64,000 nt of DNA. It comes from an uncultured Cedecea sp. (GTDB taxonomy: Bacteria; Pseudomonadota; Gammaproteobacteria; Enterobacterales; Enterobacteriaceae). Positions 29,350 through 39,975 of this stretch are shown here, in pieces (position 1 is the stretch's first letter; every line of letters begins with the position of its first letter). The position numbers were made by a program, and so were the translations under genes. The DNA is taken from contig NZ_CANMLV010000002.1 in the NCBI RefSeq assembly GCF_947498825.1, forward strand, positions 62,001-126,000, given 5' to 3'. The notes below the pieces were generated by a model. That model ran no database searches. It was given only the letters and a program-made list of their open reading frames with translations, and had not been told where the DNA came from.

Positions 29350-30009
29350 TTACGTTTGGAGTTCATCGCTCTTTTTTGCCTGGCGAAGCGTAGGGCAAAA
29401 TAGAAACATCTCCAGCAAAATAGCAACATAATCATCCGCGTTTTTGTATAAATCAAAACTGTCTGGTGCAACCAGCCAGTTCTCGATCAAGCCGGTGATA
29501 TAGCTGCGCATGGTGATAACTGCGTAGGATAAATTAAGGTTAACAGGAAGATAGCCCGCATCAATGCAGCGTTGTAAACTGGCTATGATACGTTCATTTC
29601 CTTCCAGGTAGAGGGCACGTCGTGCTTCCCGCATTACGGCAAGCTCACCCACAAATTCACATTTGTGAAAAATAATTTCTGTCATTAAGCGTCGGCGCTC
29701 TTCTGAAACGGTCGCCTGTAAGATATAAATAAGTAATTCTCTGACGACAGAAAGTGGATCGTCCGGGTATTTTGCCTGATACTCAATTTCTAAATCACCA
29801 ATACTGGACTCTGTGAGTGTCCAGATTTCGTTGAATAACTCCGACTTATTTTTGAAATGCCAATAGATAGCTCCGCGTGTGACACCCGCAGCTTTTGCAA
29901 TATCTGTCAGTGAAGTCGCAGATACGCCGTGTTGCGAAAACAGAGTAATCGCCACGTCGAGGAGATGCTGTCGAGTTTCAAGCGCTTGCGCTTTAGTTTT
30001 TCGTGCCAT
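29350..30009 (-). CDS. acrR: AcrR, TetR-family repressor of acrAB
   Basis: Local repressor of the acrAB efflux operon, released by binding multidrug ligands. The N-terminal helix-turn-helix is [20 protein letters not shown] (residues about 33-52) after [20 protein letters not shown]. The ligand-binding domain keeps [17 protein letters not shown] and [16 protein letters not shown]. It is 219 residues, against 215 in E. coli. It is divergent from acrA, with a perfect palindromic operator between. Confidence 0.96.
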   Translation of the reverse strand: MARKTKAQALETRQHLLDVAITLFSQHGVSATSLTDIAKAAGVTRGAIYWHFKNKSELFNEIWTLTESSIGDLEIEYQAKYPDDPLSVVRELLIYILQATVSEERRRLMTEIIFHKCEFVGELAVMREARRALYLEGNERIIASLQRCIDAGYLPVNLNLSYAVITMRSYITGLIENWLVAPDSFDLYKNADDYVAILLEMFLFCPTLRQAKKSDELQT

Positions 30010-30037
30010 ATGTCAGTGAATATGCGAGCGTCAGATT

Positions 30038-30061
30038 TACATACATTTGTGAATGTATGTA
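30038..30061. promoter_or_regulatory. AcrR operator between acrR and acrA
   Basis: Palindrome of 24 bases: half-site TACATACATT (30038-30047), centre TGTG, half-site AATGTATGTA (30052-30061). It has the same layout and near-identical bases as the AcrR-binding palindrome described in E. coli. It is 28 bases ahead of the acrR start and 92 bases ahead of acrA. Confidence 0.9.
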
Positions 30062-30153
30062 ACATAGCACGACCAGAAGATAAACACAGTAGTGGGATTG
30101 TGGACATTTGCTCCATTGAATTAACGTTGAATTCGGACACTTGAGGTTTACAT

Positions 30154-31341
30154 ATGAACAAAAACAGAGGGTTTACGCCTCTGGCGGCCGTTCTGATGCT
30201 TTCAGGCAGCTTAGCGCTTACAGGATGTAACGAAAAAGAAAGCCAACAAAGTGCGCCGCCCACCCCTGAAGTGGGTGTAGTCACTTTGAAAAGCGAACCT
30301 TTGCAAATCACTAATGAACTTCCGGGGCGTACCAGCGCTTATCGTATTGCCGAAGTTCGTCCACAGGTAAGCGGGATCATTCTTAAACGTAACTTCACTG
30401 AAGGTAGCGATGTTCAGGCTGGTGTATCACTTTACCAAATCGATCCTGCTCCCTATCAGGCAGCTTACAACAGTGCGAATGGTGAACTTGCTAAAGCACA
30501 AGCCAGTGCGAATATTGCTCAACTAACCGTTAAACGGTATCAGAAATTACTCGGCACTCAGTATATTAGCCAGCAAGATTACGATCAGGCTGTCGCAACC
30601 TCTCAGCAAGCGAATGCTGCGGTCGTTGCAGCTAAAGCCGCTGTAGAAAGTGCACGTATTAATCTGGCCTACACCAAGATGACCTCGCCTATCAACGGTC
30701 GTACTGGCATGTCTTCAGTTACTGAAGGCGCTCTGGTGACCAGTGGTCAGGCTAATGCCTTAGTTACAGTTCAGCAAATCGACCCGATTTATGTTGATGT
30801 TACTCAATCCAGCGGCGAGTTTTTGCGTTTAAAGCAAGAACTGGCTGACGGTAAACTGAAACAAGAAAACGGTCAGGCTAAAGTTAAACTGATCACTAAT
30901 GACGGTGTTGCCTATCAACAAGAAGGGACGCTGGAGTTTTCTGAAGTGACCGTCGACCCTTCTACCGGGTCTATCACTCTGCGCGCGGTATTCCCTAACC
31001 CGGATAAATCCTTACTGCCAGGCATGTTTGTTCGTGCCGAACTTGAAGAAGGGATTAATCCGACGGCTATTCTTGTTCCACAACAAGGTGTGACTCGTAC
31101 GCCGCGTGGTGATGCATCAGCAATGATCGTCGATAAAGACAACAAAGTTGCTGTCCGCCAACTGACAACCGGTGCCGCTATTGGCAACAAATGGTTGGTG
31201 ACGGAAGGATTACAGGATGGCGATCGCGTCATTATCAGTGGTCTGCAGAAAATAAAACCGGGTATTCAAGTAAATGCGCAAGAAGTTGCTGAAAGTGATG
31301 AAGGTCAACAGCAGTCCGCGACCGGTGCAAAGTCTGAATAG
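30154..31341 (+). CDS. acrA: AcrA, membrane fusion protein of AcrAB-TolC
   Basis: Periplasmic adaptor lipoprotein linking AcrB to TolC. The signal peptide ends in the lipobox LTGC with Cys25 as the lipidated residue. The barrel/lipoyl region has AEVRPQVSGIILKRNFTEG-type sequence, the alpha-hairpin KAQASANIAQLTVKRYQKLL and YISQQDYDQAVATSQQANAA. The lipoyl return is YTKMTSPINGRTGMSSVTEG, and the membrane-proximal domain VPQQGVTRTPRG. Its 395 residues compare with 397 in E. coli. acrB follows after 34 bases. Confidence 0.97.
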   Translation: MNKNRGFTPLAAVLMLSGSLALTGCNEKESQQSAPPTPEVGVVTLKSEPLQITNELPGRTSAYRIAEVRPQVSGIILKRNFTEGSDVQAGVSLYQIDPAPYQAAYNSANGELAKAQASANIAQLTVKRYQKLLGTQYISQQDYDQAVATSQQANAAVVAAKAAVESARINLAYTKMTSPINGRTGMSSVTEGALVTSGQANALVTVQQIDPIYVDVTQSSGEFLRLKQELADGKLKQENGQAKVKLITNDGVAYQQEGTLEFSEVTVDPSTGSITLRAVFPNPDKSLLPGMFVRAELEEGINPTAILVPQQGVTRTPRGDASAMIVDKDNKVAVRQLTTGAAIGNKWLVTEGLQDGDRVIISGLQKIKPGIQVNAQEVAESDEGQQQSATGAKSE

Positions 31342-31375
31342 TAGTAGTCTTAACCCAAACAGGAGCCGTTAAGAC

Positions 31376-34300
31376 ATGGCTAAGTTTTTTATCGATCGCC
31401 CTATTTTCGCCTGGGTTATCGCCATTATTGTTATGCTGGCGGGGTTGCTTGCAATATTAAAGCTACCCGTGGCGCAATATCCAACGATTGCGCCTCCGGC
31501 TGTAACTATCGCGGCTAACTATCCAGGTGCGGATGCGAAAACAGTACAGGATTCTGTTACCCAGGTCATAGAACAGAATATGAACGGCCTCGATGGCCTG
31601 CTTTATATGTCTTCGGCCAGTGATTCTTCGGGTACAGTACAAATCACATTAACTTTTGATGCCGACACTGATGCAGATATTGCACAAGTCCAGGTTCAAA
31701 ATAAACTGCAGCTCGCTATGCCGTTACTTCCTCAGGAAGTTCAGCAGCAAGGTGTTAACGTAGAGAAGTCCTCCAGTAGTTTCCTGATGGTTCTCGGTAT
31801 GATCAATACCGACGGAACCATGCTTCAGGAAGATATTTCTGACTACCTCGGAGCAACAGTTAAAGACCCCATTAGTCGTACCAGTGGGGTGGGTGACGTG
31901 CAACTGTTCGGTTCTCAGTACGCGATGCGTATCTGGTTGAACCCGCATGAACTCAATAACTATAACCTGACGCCAACCGACATTGTCACTGCACTGAAAG
32001 CACAAAACGCCCAGGTTGCAGCTGGCCAGTTAGGCGGTACGCCGCCAGTTAAAGGCCAGGAATTAAACGCCTCAATCATCGCCCAGACACGTCTAACCTC
32101 TGTCGATGAATTCAGCAAAATTTTACTGAAAGTGAACGCTGACGGCTCCCGCGTTTTGTTACGTGATGTAGCAAAAGTTGAGCTAGGTGCCGAGAATTAT
32201 GATGTTATTGCCCGCTATAACGGCAAACCAGCATCAGGGCTTGGTATCAAACTGGCAACTGGTGCGAATGCGCTGGAAACCGCACAGGCTGTCCGGGATA
32301 CTGTCGAAAGACTTAAACCTTTCTTCCCTGCCGGGCTGGAAGTCGTTTATCCATATGACACCACTCCCTTCATTAAAATCTCTATTAATGAAGTAGTGAA
32401 AACGCTGCTGGAAGCGATTTTACTGGTGTTCTTGGTTATGTATCTGTTCTTGCAGAACTTCCGTGCAACATTGATTCCAACCATTGCTGTCCCGGTTGTT
32501 ATCCTGGGGACTTTTGCCGTTCTTGCCGTGTTTGGTTATTCGATAAACACCCTCACGATGTTCGGGTTGGTGCTCGCGATAGGCTTGCTGGTAGATGATG
32601 CCATCGTGGTGGTTGAGAACGTTGAACGTGTGATGGTTGAGGACGGTCTGTCGCCGAAAGAAGCAACGCGTAAGTCGATGGGGCAGATCCAGGGAGCCTT
32701 GGTCGGTATTGCCCTTGTTCTGTCGGCGGTATTTATACCAATGGCATTCTTTGGTGGCTCAACCGGTGCTATCTATCGTCAGTTCTCGATAACTATCGTT
32801 TCGGCGATGATCCTTTCTGTTCTGGTGGCCATGATTTTGACCCCAGCACTGTGTGCAACGATGCTGAAGCCTCTTCAGCCAGGTCACGAACACAAGAAAG
32901 GCTTCTTCGGCTGGTTTAACAACATGTTCGAGAAGAGCACACACCACTATACCGACAGCGTTGCCAGAATTCTGCGTAGCACCGGTCGTTATTTAGTGCT
33001 GTATGTGGTGTTGGTTGCGGGTATGGCTCTGATGTTTGTCCGCTTACCAAGCTCCTTCTTACCTGATGAAGATCAGGGTGTTCTGTTGTCAATGGCGCAG
33101 CTGCCTGCTGGCTCAACTCAGCAACAAACACAGAAAGTGCTCGATCAAGTTAATGACTACTATCTGACCAAAGAAAAAGACAACGTTAACTCAGTATTTA
33201 CCGTTAACGGCTTTGGTTTCTCAGGTCGTGGACAGAACGTGGGTCTGGCATTTATCTCACTGAAAAACTGGGATGAACGTAAGGGTGAAGAAAACAAAGT
33301 TCCTGCTATTGCGCAACGAGCGAATATTGCTCTGTCGCAAATTCGGGAAGCCATGGTCTTTGCCTTTAACTTACCAGCAATTGTTGAACTGGGTACCGCC
33401 ACCGGTTTTGACTTCGAGTTAATTGACCAGGCAAACCTCGGTCATGAGCAACTGACACAAGCGCGCAACCAGCTGCTTGGAATGACAGCTCAGCACCCTG
33501 ATTTATTAGTGGGTGTGCGTCCGAATGGTCTGGAAGATACACCGCAATTCAAAATTGAAGTGGATCAGGAAAAAGCACAAGCACTGGGTGTCTCTATCAC
33601 TGACATTAACACCACACTCAGCTCAGCCTGGGGGGGAAGTTATGTTAATGACTTCATCGACCGTGGCCGTGTGAAACGTGTTTATGTTATGGCTGATGCA
33701 CCTTATCGTATGCTGCCATCTGATATCGGTAAATGGTACGTACGTAGCAGCTCAGGTCAAATGGTGCCATTCTCAGAATTCACCAGTTCACGCTGGGAGT
33801 ATGGTTCACCGCGTCTGGAGCGCTATAACGGGCTTCCGTCTATGGAAATTCTCGGTCAGGCAGCGCCAGGTAAAAGTACCGGTGAGGCTATGCTGATGAT
33901 GGAAGAGCTGGCCGCTAAACTGCCTACAGGTATAGGTTACGACTGGACAGGAATGTCGTATCAGGAACGTCTTTCAGGTAACCAGGCTCCGGCTCTGTAT
34001 GCTATCTCACTGATTGTGGTGTTCTTGTGTCTGGCAGCCTTGTATGAAAGCTGGTCGATACCCTTCTCGGTTATGCTGGTGGTTCCGCTCGGAGTATTTG
34101 GTGCATTAGCGGCAACCACGATACGCGGTCTGACAAATGATGTTTACTTCCAGGTGGGTCTTCTCACAACCATTGGTTTGTCGGCGAAGAATGCGATACT
34201 TATCGTAGAATTCGCCAAAGACTTAATGGAAAAAGAAGGAAAAGGCCTGGTAGAAGCTACTCTGGAAGCAGTACGTATGCGTCTGCGTCCGATTTTGATG

Positions 34301-34522
34301 ACCTCGCTGGCATTTATGCTCGGTATCATGCCACTGGTTATCAGTAGTGGTGCAGGCAGCGGTGCACAGAATGCAGTAGGTACAGGCGTACTTGGGGGGA
34401 TGATAACAGCAACTATCCTCGCCATATTCTTTGTACCCGTATTCTTTGTGGTCATTCGTCGTCGCTTTAGCCGTAAAAGCGAAGATATTGAACACGCGCA
34501 TCCTGTTGAACATAAAAACTAA
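31376..34522 (+). CDS. acrB: AcrB, RND multidrug efflux transporter
   Basis: Inner-membrane proton-driven trimeric pump that exports drugs, bile salts and detergents through TolC. Its 1048 residues match E. coli (1049). It starts [14 protein letters not shown]. The proton-relay Asp pair is in [18 protein letters not shown] (helix 4), the relay Lys in [15 protein letters not shown] (helix 10). Periplasmic porter repeats include [19 protein letters not shown], and [15 protein letters not shown] is the switch-loop region. The C-terminus [20 protein letters not shown] is His-rich. A strong terminator follows. Confidence 0.98.
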   Translation: MAKFFIDRPIFAWVIAIIVMLAGLLAILKLPVAQYPTIAPPAVTIAANYPGADAKTVQDSVTQVIEQNMNGLDGLLYMSSASDSSGTVQITLTFDADTDADIAQVQVQNKLQLAMPLLPQEVQQQGVNVEKSSSSFLMVLGMINTDGTMLQEDISDYLGATVKDPISRTSGVGDVQLFGSQYAMRIWLNPHELNNYNLTPTDIVTALKAQNAQVAAGQLGGTPPVKGQELNASIIAQTRLTSVDEFSKILLKVNADGSRVLLRDVAKVELGAENYDVIARYNGKPASGLGIKLATGANALETAQAVRDTVERLKPFFPAGLEVVYPYDTTPFIKISINEVVKTLLEAILLVFLVMYLFLQNFRATLIPTIAVPVVILGTFAVLAVFGYSINTLTMFGLVLAIGLLVDDAIVVVENVERVMVEDGLSPKEATRKSMGQIQGALVGIALVLSAVFIPMAFFGGSTGAIYRQFSITIVSAMILSVLVAMILTPALCATMLKPLQPGHEHKKGFFGWFNNMFEKSTHHYTDSVARILRSTGRYLVLYVVLVAGMALMFVRLPSSFLPDEDQGVLLSMAQLPAGSTQQQTQKVLDQVNDYYLTKEKDNVNSVFTVNGFGFSGRGQNVGLAFISLKNWDERKGEENKVPAIAQRANIALSQIREAMVFAFNLPAIVELGTATGFDFELIDQANLGHEQLTQARNQLLGMTAQHPDLLVGVRPNGLEDTPQFKIEVDQEKAQALGVSITDINTTLSSAWGGSYVNDFIDRGRVKRVYVMADAPYRMLPSDIGKWYVRSSSGQMVPFSEFTSSRWEYGSPRLERYNGLPSMEILGQAAPGKSTGEAMLMMEELAAKLPTGIGYDWTGMSYQERLSGNQAPALYAISLIVVFLCLAALYESWSIPFSVMLVVPLGVFGALAATTIRGLTNDVYFQVGLLTTIGLSAKNAILIVEFAKDLMEKEGKGLVEATLEAVRMRLRPILMTSLAFMLGIMPLVISSGAGSGAQNAVGTGVLGGMITATILAIFFVPVFFVVIRRRFSRKSEDIEHAHPVEHKN

Positions 34523-34528
34523 GTAACG

Positions 34529-34557
34529 CTAAGGCCGTGGAAACCCCACGGCCTTAA
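34529..34557 (+). terminator. Terminator after acrB
   Basis: TAAGGCCGTGG / CCACGGCCTTA with a loop of about four to six bases, followed by AATTTC. It starts 6 bases past the acrB stop. Confidence 0.85.
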
Positions 34558-34560
34558 ATT

Positions 34561-35146
34561 TCTGATTGAAAGGGAAAGGAGGATGACAGAGTATTTTTAT
34601 TATTGAATTTTATTCAATAATAAAAGGATGCACCTATTTAACGTTTCAGCTCTTTATTTAACCTCTTCTGTTTTGTAATAATTATTTTTCTGACCTCACA
34701 ATCTATTCATAATTTTAATCAACTCGAACTCAACTATTAGTCTTGATAATATTTGGTATATCGAATTTGTACACTGACTGATTCGCTTCCGCTATTCCCA
34801 TACCAGGAATATTCTTAGTTACGTGCTGCTACGCCAACAATTAACAAAAAGAACAAAAAACAACCACAAGAATAACCATCTTTTGCATGGCCAAGCTTCG
34901 TCAATCATCTTTAATCATTATTTGTAAATTTACGTTAACGTTAATATCAAAGAGTTAATTGCTCCACTTACCTGTACCCTGTTTGCTATAAACTCTCCTT
35001 TTCTTTTCTCACACCATGAAATCTTATCGTTATTGCTTTATAATGAATCTGCATGTAATAATCATAACCGCAGTTCTTCACCTGTTTAGGTTTTGTCCAC
35101 TCCAACGGATTACGTTTATTGTTGTTGTCGATAAAGGGGCTGTTAT
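34561..35146. other. AT-rich intergenic region upstream of tomB-hha
   Basis: About 586 bases with no credible gene. It is AT-rich, with a TTATTGAATTTTATTCAATAA inverted repeat near 34600-34620 and GTTAACGTTAA-like runs near 34935. A long AT-rich leader is expected upstream of the Hha/TomB pair, which is part of the H-NS network; any regulatory role here is inference. The E. coli maa gene is not at this locus. Confidence 0.5.
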
Positions 35147-35542
35147 ATGGATGAGTATTCACCAAAGCGACATGATATTGCAGAATTGAAGTTTCTGTGT
35201 GAGAGTTTGCAGCGAGATTGCTTGCTCAACCTCGATAGCAGCAACCACGGCTGGGTTAATGACCCAACATCGGTGACTCATTTGCAACTCAATGAATTGA
35301 TTGAGCACATCGCTGCATTCGCACTTAATTATAAAATTAAGTACGTTGATGATAGCAAGCTTATTGAACTCGTTGATGAATACCTTGATGATAGTTTTGC
35401 GCTGTTCAGTAACTACAGTATAAATGGGCAAGATCTCCAAAAGTGGCAAGGTTCGGAACATCGCCTGTTCCAAAGCCTCATTAATGAGGATCATGATAAT
35501 TCTGTGAACATTTCGTTAGAAAAAAATATTAAAAATACTTAA
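35147..35542 (+). CDS. tomB: TomB (YbaJ), Hha toxicity modulator/antitoxin
   Basis: Cytoplasmic partner that oxidises or neutralises Hha and modulates biofilm formation. It starts MDEYSPKRHDIAELKFLCESL and keeps SNHGWVNDPTS, LQLNELIEHIAAFALNYKIKY-type core (shown here in part) and DEYLDDSFALFSNYSINGQDLQKW, matching E. coli TomB except in the last 25 residues, which are variable. It is 131 residues, against 124. An AAGGGG site precedes it. It is upstream of hha by 9 bases, the usual order. Confidence 0.94.
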   Translation: MDEYSPKRHDIAELKFLCESLQRDCLLNLDSSNHGWVNDPTSVTHLQLNELIEHIAAFALNYKIKYVDDSKLIELVDEYLDDSFALFSNYSINGQDLQKWQGSEHRLFQSLINEDHDNSVNISLEKNIKNT

Positions 35543-35551
35543 GGCTAATTT

Positions 35552-35770
35552 ATGACAGATAAACCTTTAACTAAAATTGATTATTTGATGCGCTTGCGGC
35601 GATGCCAGACAATTGACACGCTAGAGCGTGTGATTGAAAAAAATAAATACGAATTATCGGATAATGAACTAGCAGTGTTCTATTCAGCTGCGGACCACCG
35701 TCTTGCCGAGCTCACAATGAATAAGCTTTACGATAAAATTCCAGCTTCAGTATGGAAATTCATTCGCTAA
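35552..35770 (+). CDS. hha: Hha, haemolysin-expression modulator, H-NS partner
   Basis: 72-residue nucleoid protein that binds H-NS and enhances silencing of horizontally acquired genes. The sequence differs from E. coli Hha at only a few positions ([19 protein letters not shown], then identical through [18 protein letters not shown] and [19 protein letters not shown]). The single Cys and the acidic surface residues are kept. It is cotranscribed with tomB. Confidence 0.97.
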   Translation: MTDKPLTKIDYLMRLRRCQTIDTLERVIEKNKYELSDNELAVFYSAADHRLAELTMNKLYDKIPASVWKFIR

Positions 35771-36110
35771 TTCATTCGTAAATTTGAACGAATTAGTAGC
35801 AGCATATTTTCCTGTAACTCTACCCTGCTTTTAGATGCCATCACCTAAAAAGCGTAAGCAATTGTTTTAAAACAGAAAAATATAGAAATACTATGCACTT
35901 CATACGCGGTCCCAGGTCTGGGCTACGAAAAAACAGGATGGCATTAGGTGATTACCCAAGACTTATGGTAAAGAGTATCTTCGCAGGTGGAAACATCAAC
36001 TGTTATGGTTTTTTTTAGTCTTTCTGTTACTTTCTTGCCAGGCATGAGCTTCTTAAAATAGCGTTGTCCTATGTCTAACTCGAACAGTTCTGAACATTAA
36101 AAGGCTTACC
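35771..36110. other. hha-ylaC intergenic region
   Basis: About 340 bases with no convincing gene. An inverted repeat is not obvious at the hha end; AT-rich tracts are present. The ylaC promoter should be in the last 100 bases, but I could not place it. Confidence 0.4.
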
Positions 36111-36587
36111 ATGAATGAAATCCAACGCCTGCTGATCAACACCATTGAAAAATTGAATGTGGCTGAGAAGCGTGATAATAAACCACGCTTTAGTATCAGT
36201 TTTATTCGTAAGCATCCAGGCCTGTTTATTGGCATGTACATCGGATTGTTTGCAACACTGTGGGTCATGCTGGCGTCTGAGACGCTGGCCGGGCAAGCTT
36301 GGTTACTGATTGTTCTTTTTGCTCTGTTGAATGTATTTTTCTTTTTTGATGTTAACCCGCGTTATCGCTACAGCGACATTGATGTGCTTGATTTTCGGGT
36401 CTGCTACAACGGTGAGTGGTATAACACGCGTAATGTGCCAGATACATTGATCAACGATATTTTACATTCCCCTCAGGTCGATGATGCGCAGAAATCATTA
36501 CTGAACACAATGCTGGACCGAAAAGGGGAATTATCATTTTATGATGTATATTCATTAACTCGCCAGCAATCCGTTGCCAGCAACTAA
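36111..36587 (+). CDS. ylaC: YlaC, inner-membrane protein of unknown function
   Basis: 158 residues. The cytoplasmic N-terminus is [16 protein letters not shown] and [18 protein letters not shown]. Two membrane helices follow at about 44-64 ([20 protein letters not shown]) and 70-88 ([19 protein letters not shown]), then a soluble C-terminus [22 protein letters not shown]. It is clearly the enterobacterial YlaC; the function is unknown. It is convergent with rpmJ2, with stops 3 bases apart. Confidence 0.92.
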   Translation: MNEIQRLLINTIEKLNVAEKRDNKPRFSISFIRKHPGLFIGMYIGLFATLWVMLASETLAGQAWLLIVLFALLNVFFFFDVNPRYRYSDIDVLDFRVCYNGEWYNTRNVPDTLINDILHSPQVDDAQKSLLNTMLDRKGELSFYDVYSLTRQQSVASN

Positions 36588-36590
36588 TCA

Positions 36591-36731
36591 TCAACGACGT
36601 TTTTTCTTGCCCTGAACAGCTTTGAAACGTGGATTAGTTTTGCAAATGACATAGAGTCGCCCCTTACGTCTGACTATCTGACAATCGGGGTGACGATTTT
36701 TTGCGCTGCGTAACGAATTGAGTACCTGCAT
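36591..36731 (-). CDS. rpmJ2: Alternative ribosomal protein L36 (bL36B), zinc-independent
   Basis: 46-residue protein, [20 protein letters not shown] then [20 protein letters not shown], ending GKKKRR, matching E. coli YkgO. The C-terminal zinc-ribbon cysteines and His of the usual L36 are not complete, so it does not need zinc. It replaces zinc-binding L36 in zinc starvation. It starts 3 bases after rpmE2, in one operon under the Zur box. Confidence 0.93.
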   Translation of the reverse strand: MQVLNSLRSAKNRHPDCQIVRRKGRLYVICKTNPRFKAVQGKKKRR

Positions 36732-36734
36732 AAT

Positions 36735-36995
36735 TTAATCTTTCTTCCCACCAAAAAAATTGCCAAAGCGTTGCTGGAATCGTGCCGGCCCGCCTTCATT
36801 GGTATAAACCTTCTGTTTTCCGGTGTAATACGGATGCGATGAGGATGAAACTTCAATTGTGACATACGGATAATTCACACCTTCAAGCTCAATGGTTCTT
36901 TCCGTTTTAATCGTCGAACCAATTTTAAAATACTCATTCGCACTGGTGTCATGAAATACGACTGTGCGATAGGCAGGATGGATCCCTTGCTGCAT
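36735..36995 (-). CDS. rpmE2: Alternative ribosomal protein L31 type B (bL31B), zinc-independent
   Basis: 86-residue L31 paralogue (E. coli YkgM). It starts [20 protein letters not shown] and keeps [19 protein letters not shown] and [13 protein letters not shown], without the CxxC pair of zinc-binding L31. It displaces zinc-containing L31 from ribosomes and so frees zinc. A Zur operator lies 17 bases upstream, giving derepression in zinc starvation. Confidence 0.95.
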   Translation of the reverse strand: MQQGIHPAYRTVVFHDTSANEYFKIGSTIKTERTIELEGVNYPYVTIEVSSSSHPYYTGKQKVYTNEGGPARFQQRFGNFFGGKKD

Positions 36996-37007
36996 AACGG
37001 CCTCACT

Positions 37008-37030
37008 GATATGTTATAATATAACATCAC
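37008..37030. promoter_or_regulatory. Zur box upstream of rpmE2-rpmJ2
   Basis: Palindrome ATGTTATAATATAACAT (37011-37027), the core of the enterobacterial Zur consensus, 17 bases ahead of the rpmE2 start on the minus strand. Perfect symmetry around the central AT. Confidence 0.88.
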
Positions 37031-37256
37031 TTTAAAATGACTTGACCAGAAAAGCAAGCTTTCTGCCACAGTTCCAATGCCGACCATTACCATCATATGG
37101 GTTAAGTCTCCCTTCCCATCTTCCTTTTCTTATTTATGCAAAAGCTAAGAACCCCACAACGGAATAGCTTAGAAGATAACAATATTGGGCGAACTTATAC
37201 GCTTACAGATAAGTTATGTTCATCGCCACCCGAACCAACAAAAATAGGATATAGCC

Positions 37257-37367
37257 ATGAAACAGTGCCGCTGTTGTACCGAACATCGCCAAGATTACTC
37301 TACTCACTTATTGATTTTTGGAGTACAAAATGAGCAACAATCCAGACCTGGCACTGCCAATACTTGA
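37257..37367 (+). CDS. Putative Cys-rich upstream reading frame (36 residues)
   Basis: ATG at 37257 preceded by AGGA (37246-37249). It reads MKQCRCCTEHRQDY and ends at TGA 37365-37367, overlapping the start of the oxygenase gene (37330) in another frame. Three cysteines in codons 4-7 right at the start, then a stop inside the next gene, look like a translational leader sensing cysteine supply, with coupling to the downstream gene. I know of no exact match; it may be chance. Confidence 0.4.
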   Translation: MKQCRCCTEHRQDYSTHLLIFGVQNEQQSRPGTANT

Positions 37368-38367
37368 TCTCTCCCAATTAAAAGGAACGCCAACCGATCG
37401 CGCAGCATTTCTGAGTCAGCTACGCTACGCCGCACGTGAAATCGGCTTCTTCTATCTCATCAACCATGGTATTAGCAATGAGCTGCAACAAGCGGTTCAA
37501 CAGCTATCTCGCCTGTTCTTCGCTCTTTCTGATGACCAAAAAGAAAATGTCAGCATGATCCACTCCCCCCATTTTCGTGGCTATAACCGTGCAGTCAGCG
37601 AACTGACAAGGGGGAAACCTGACTGGCGTGAACAATTTGATATTGGCGCTGAACGCCCGGCCCTGGCCTTTGATGAAAATACTCCCGTATGGAGCAGGCT
37701 TCAGGGACCTAACTTATGGCCAGAAGCACTGCCTGCATTAAAAACCACGGTTTTGCAATGGCAAAGTGAAATGGCTGAGGTCGCACTCACGCTGTTGAAA
37801 ACACTTGCCACGGCACTGAGCCTGCCAGAAAACGCTTTTGAAAAACTCTACGGCAACGAACCAAATGAACACATTAAACTCATTCGTTACCCAGGAGTGC
37901 AAGGTACTCAAAGCAATCAAGGGGTCGGTGCGCATAAAGATTCCGGCTTCCTGAGCTTTTTGCTCCAGGATGACCAAAAAGGTCTGCAAGTTGAAGTCTC
38001 TCCAAATAACTGGATTGATGCCAGCCCTCTGCCCGGCAGTTTTGTAGTCAATATTGGTGAGTTATTAGAACTGGCGACCAATGGCTACTTACGTGCAACG
38101 GTACACCGTGTTGTCTCACCCCCCGCCAATCAAGAACGCCTGTCTATCGCGTTCTTCCTCGGCGCACAACTGGATGCCGTAGTACCTGTTTATGAACTAC
38201 CCGAAGAACTCTCTCGTGAAGCACAAGGACCGGAAAGCGATCCACAGAATCCGCTGTTGCGTGATGTTGGCTGGAACTATTTGAAAGGTCGTCTACGCTC
38301 ACATCCTGATGTAGCTGAACGTTACTACCCTGAAACTATTAAAAAAACCTCAGAAATTGTTGCTTAA
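37330..38367 (+). CDS. 2-oxoglutarate/Fe(II)-dependent oxygenase, isopenicillin N synthase-like
   Basis: Non-heme iron oxygenase of the DIOX_N plus 2OG-FeII family (345 residues). The N-terminal domain has LPILDLSQL and EIGFFYLINHGI. The iron ligands are His202 and Asp204 (GAHKDSGFLSF) and His259 (ATVHRV); the cosubstrate RxS motif is Arg270-Leu-Ser272. All catalytic residues are kept, so it is probably active. The start has GGAG at 6 bases upstream. It is followed after 16 bases by a MetQ-like binding protein, so the substrate is probably an imported amino-acid-like or sulfur compound; that is inference. Confidence 0.88.
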   Translation: MSNNPDLALPILDLSQLKGTPTDRAAFLSQLRYAAREIGFFYLINHGISNELQQAVQQLSRLFFALSDDQKENVSMIHSPHFRGYNRAVSELTRGKPDWREQFDIGAERPALAFDENTPVWSRLQGPNLWPEALPALKTTVLQWQSEMAEVALTLLKTLATALSLPENAFEKLYGNEPNEHIKLIRYPGVQGTQSNQGVGAHKDSGFLSFLLQDDQKGLQVEVSPNNWIDASPLPGSFVVNIGELLELATNGYLRATVHRVVSPPANQERLSIAFFLGAQLDAVVPVYELPEELSREAQGPESDPQNPLLRDVGWNYLKGRLRSHPDVAERYYPETIKKTSEIVA

Positions 38368-38383
38368 GCATAGGAAGAAATCG

Positions 38384-39190
38384 ATGAAAATAACGTCATT
38401 TAAGTTGGCCAGTATCGCTCTGTCACTCTCCTTTGCTTTTGCCGCTCAGGCTGCGAATGCACTGCGAATTGCAGCAGATCCCGTACCTCACGCAGAGATC
38501 CTCGCCTTTGTGCAGAAAGAAGACCCGGCCAATAAACTCAAAGTGATTGAACTGAGTAACGGCATTAACGCCAATGAGTTATTAGCTAATGGTGACGTTG
38601 ATGCCAACTATTTCCAGCATTTACCTTATCTGCTGGATCAGGAAAAAGCGCTCGGTAAGAAATTTGTTGTAGCAGCGACCGTACATATTGAACCGTTTGG
38701 CGTTTATTCGAGAAAATATAAATCACTCAATGATGTTCCGAATGGCGCAACTGTCGCCATCCCGAATAACGTAACGAACTTGAGTCGTGGGCTATATTTA
38801 TTACAGGACAACGGGTTGATTACCCTGAAACCTGAATTTAAAGATGCATCTTTGAAGCTTGCCACACCAAAAGATATCGTCGATAACCCGAAAAACCTGA
38901 AGATTGTTGAAGTCGAGTCCCCGCAGATCCCACGTTCTCTCGATGATGTTGACTTAGGGATAATCAATGGAAATTACGCCCTTGAAGCAGGTTTAGTACC
39001 GGCAAAAGATGCTCTGGCTCTGGAGAGTGCCGTGAATAATCCTTATGCCAATCTTCTGGTCACCACGCCTGAGCTGGCTAACGATCCGCGCATTAAAGCT
39101 CTGGCCAAAGATCTGGAATCAAAAGCGACCGCTGATTTTATTAATCAACAGTATAACAACTCCGTTATTCCGGTTGCTCACAAACCATGA
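38384..39190 (+). CDS. MetQ/NlpA-family periplasmic binding protein
   Basis: Substrate-binding component of a methionine-type ABC importer (268 residues). It has a signal peptide [23 protein letters not shown] without a lipobox Cys, unlike MetQ, so it should be a soluble periplasmic protein. Family blocks are [60 protein letters not shown] and [22 protein letters not shown] precedes the start chosen. It overlaps the ATPase gene by 4 bases. The ligand may be methionine, a derivative or another amino acid. Confidence 0.88.
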   Translation: MKITSFKLASIALSLSFAFAAQAANALRIAADPVPHAEILAFVQKEDPANKLKVIELSNGINANELLANGDVDANYFQHLPYLLDQEKALGKKFVVAATVHIEPFGVYSRKYKSLNDVPNGATVAIPNNVTNLSRGLYLLQDNGLITLKPEFKDASLKLATPKDIVDNPKNLKIVEVESPQIPRSLDDVDLGIINGNYALEAGLVPAKDALALESAVNNPYANLLVTTPELANDPRIKALAKDLESKATADFINQQYNNSVIPVAHKP

Positions 39191-39975
39191 TTACACTTGA
39201 GCGGCTGAGCAAAGTGTATGCTGGAGAAGGCCAACCGGCGCTTGATGAGATAAACCTGATGGTGCCGAAAGGCGCCATCTATGGGATCCTTGGCCGCAGT
39301 GGCGCAGGAAAAAGTACACTGATCCGCTGCCTAAATTTACTGGAGCGGCCCACCTCGGGCCGCATCATTATGAATGGTCAGGATATCACCACTTATTCTC
39401 AGCGAGATTTACGATTACATCGTCAACGCACGGGGATGGTATTCCAGCATTTCAATCTTATCCATGCGCGTAATGTTGAAGACAATATTGCCGTTCCGTT
39501 AGAAATTGCCGGTGTTTCAAAGGATAAGCGAAAATTACGCGTCCTGGAGTTACTGGACTTGGTTGGTCTCAGTGATAAAGCCAAAGCCTTTCCTTCCCAG
39601 TTATCTGGCGGGCAAAAGCAGCGGGTAGGTATTGCCCGCGCCTTAGCAGCGCACCCCAATATCTTACTGTGTGATGAAGCCACCAGCGCACTTGATCCGG
39701 AAACGACCGCTTCTGTGCTGGGATTACTGTCAGAAATTAACCGTCAGTTAGGCCTGACGATTGTTCTTATTACCCACCAGCTAGAGGTAGTCAAAACAAT
39801 TTGTGACCATGCCGCATTGCTGGAAAAAGGCAGGTTGATTGAGAGTGGCCCTCTGTCTGAAAGACTGGTTGATCCCTTCTCGCGCTTGCGTAGTGCTTTG
39901 CTTCACAACAGCGAAGCCGAAAAAGAATTTTTACGCCGTCATGGTGTTGAAGAGAGGGTATTATGCGTCGCCTGA
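39187..39975 (+). CDS. MetN-like ABC ATPase without the C-terminal NIL domain
   Basis: ATP-binding subunit (262 residues). Walker A is GRSGAGKST, the Q-loop GMVFQHFNL, the signature LSGGQKQR, Walker [14 protein letters not shown] and the switch [10 protein letters not shown]. coli MetN is 343 residues, with a C-terminal ACT-like NIL domain that binds methionine and inhibits transport. Here the protein ends shortly after the ATPase core ([17 protein letters not shown]), so such feedback is lost. It overlaps both neighbours, by 4 and 13 bases. Confidence 0.9.
   Translation: MITLERLSKVYAGEGQPALDEINLMVPKGAIYGILGRSGAGKSTLIRCLNLLERPTSGRIIMNGQDITTYSQRDLRLHRQRTGMVFQHFNLIHARNVEDNIAVPLEIAGVSKDKRKLRVLELLDLVGLSDKAKAFPSQLSGGQKQRVGIARALAAHPNILLCDEATSALDPETTASVLGLLSEINRQLGLTIVLITHQLEVVKTICDHAALLEKGRLIESGPLSERLVDPFSRLRSALLHNSEAEKEFLRRHGVEERVLCVA

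Noticed and set aside
34223-34513. Antisense frames inside acrB and other long genes
   Set aside because: They are shadows of strongly conserved coding sequence on the other strand; no independent support.
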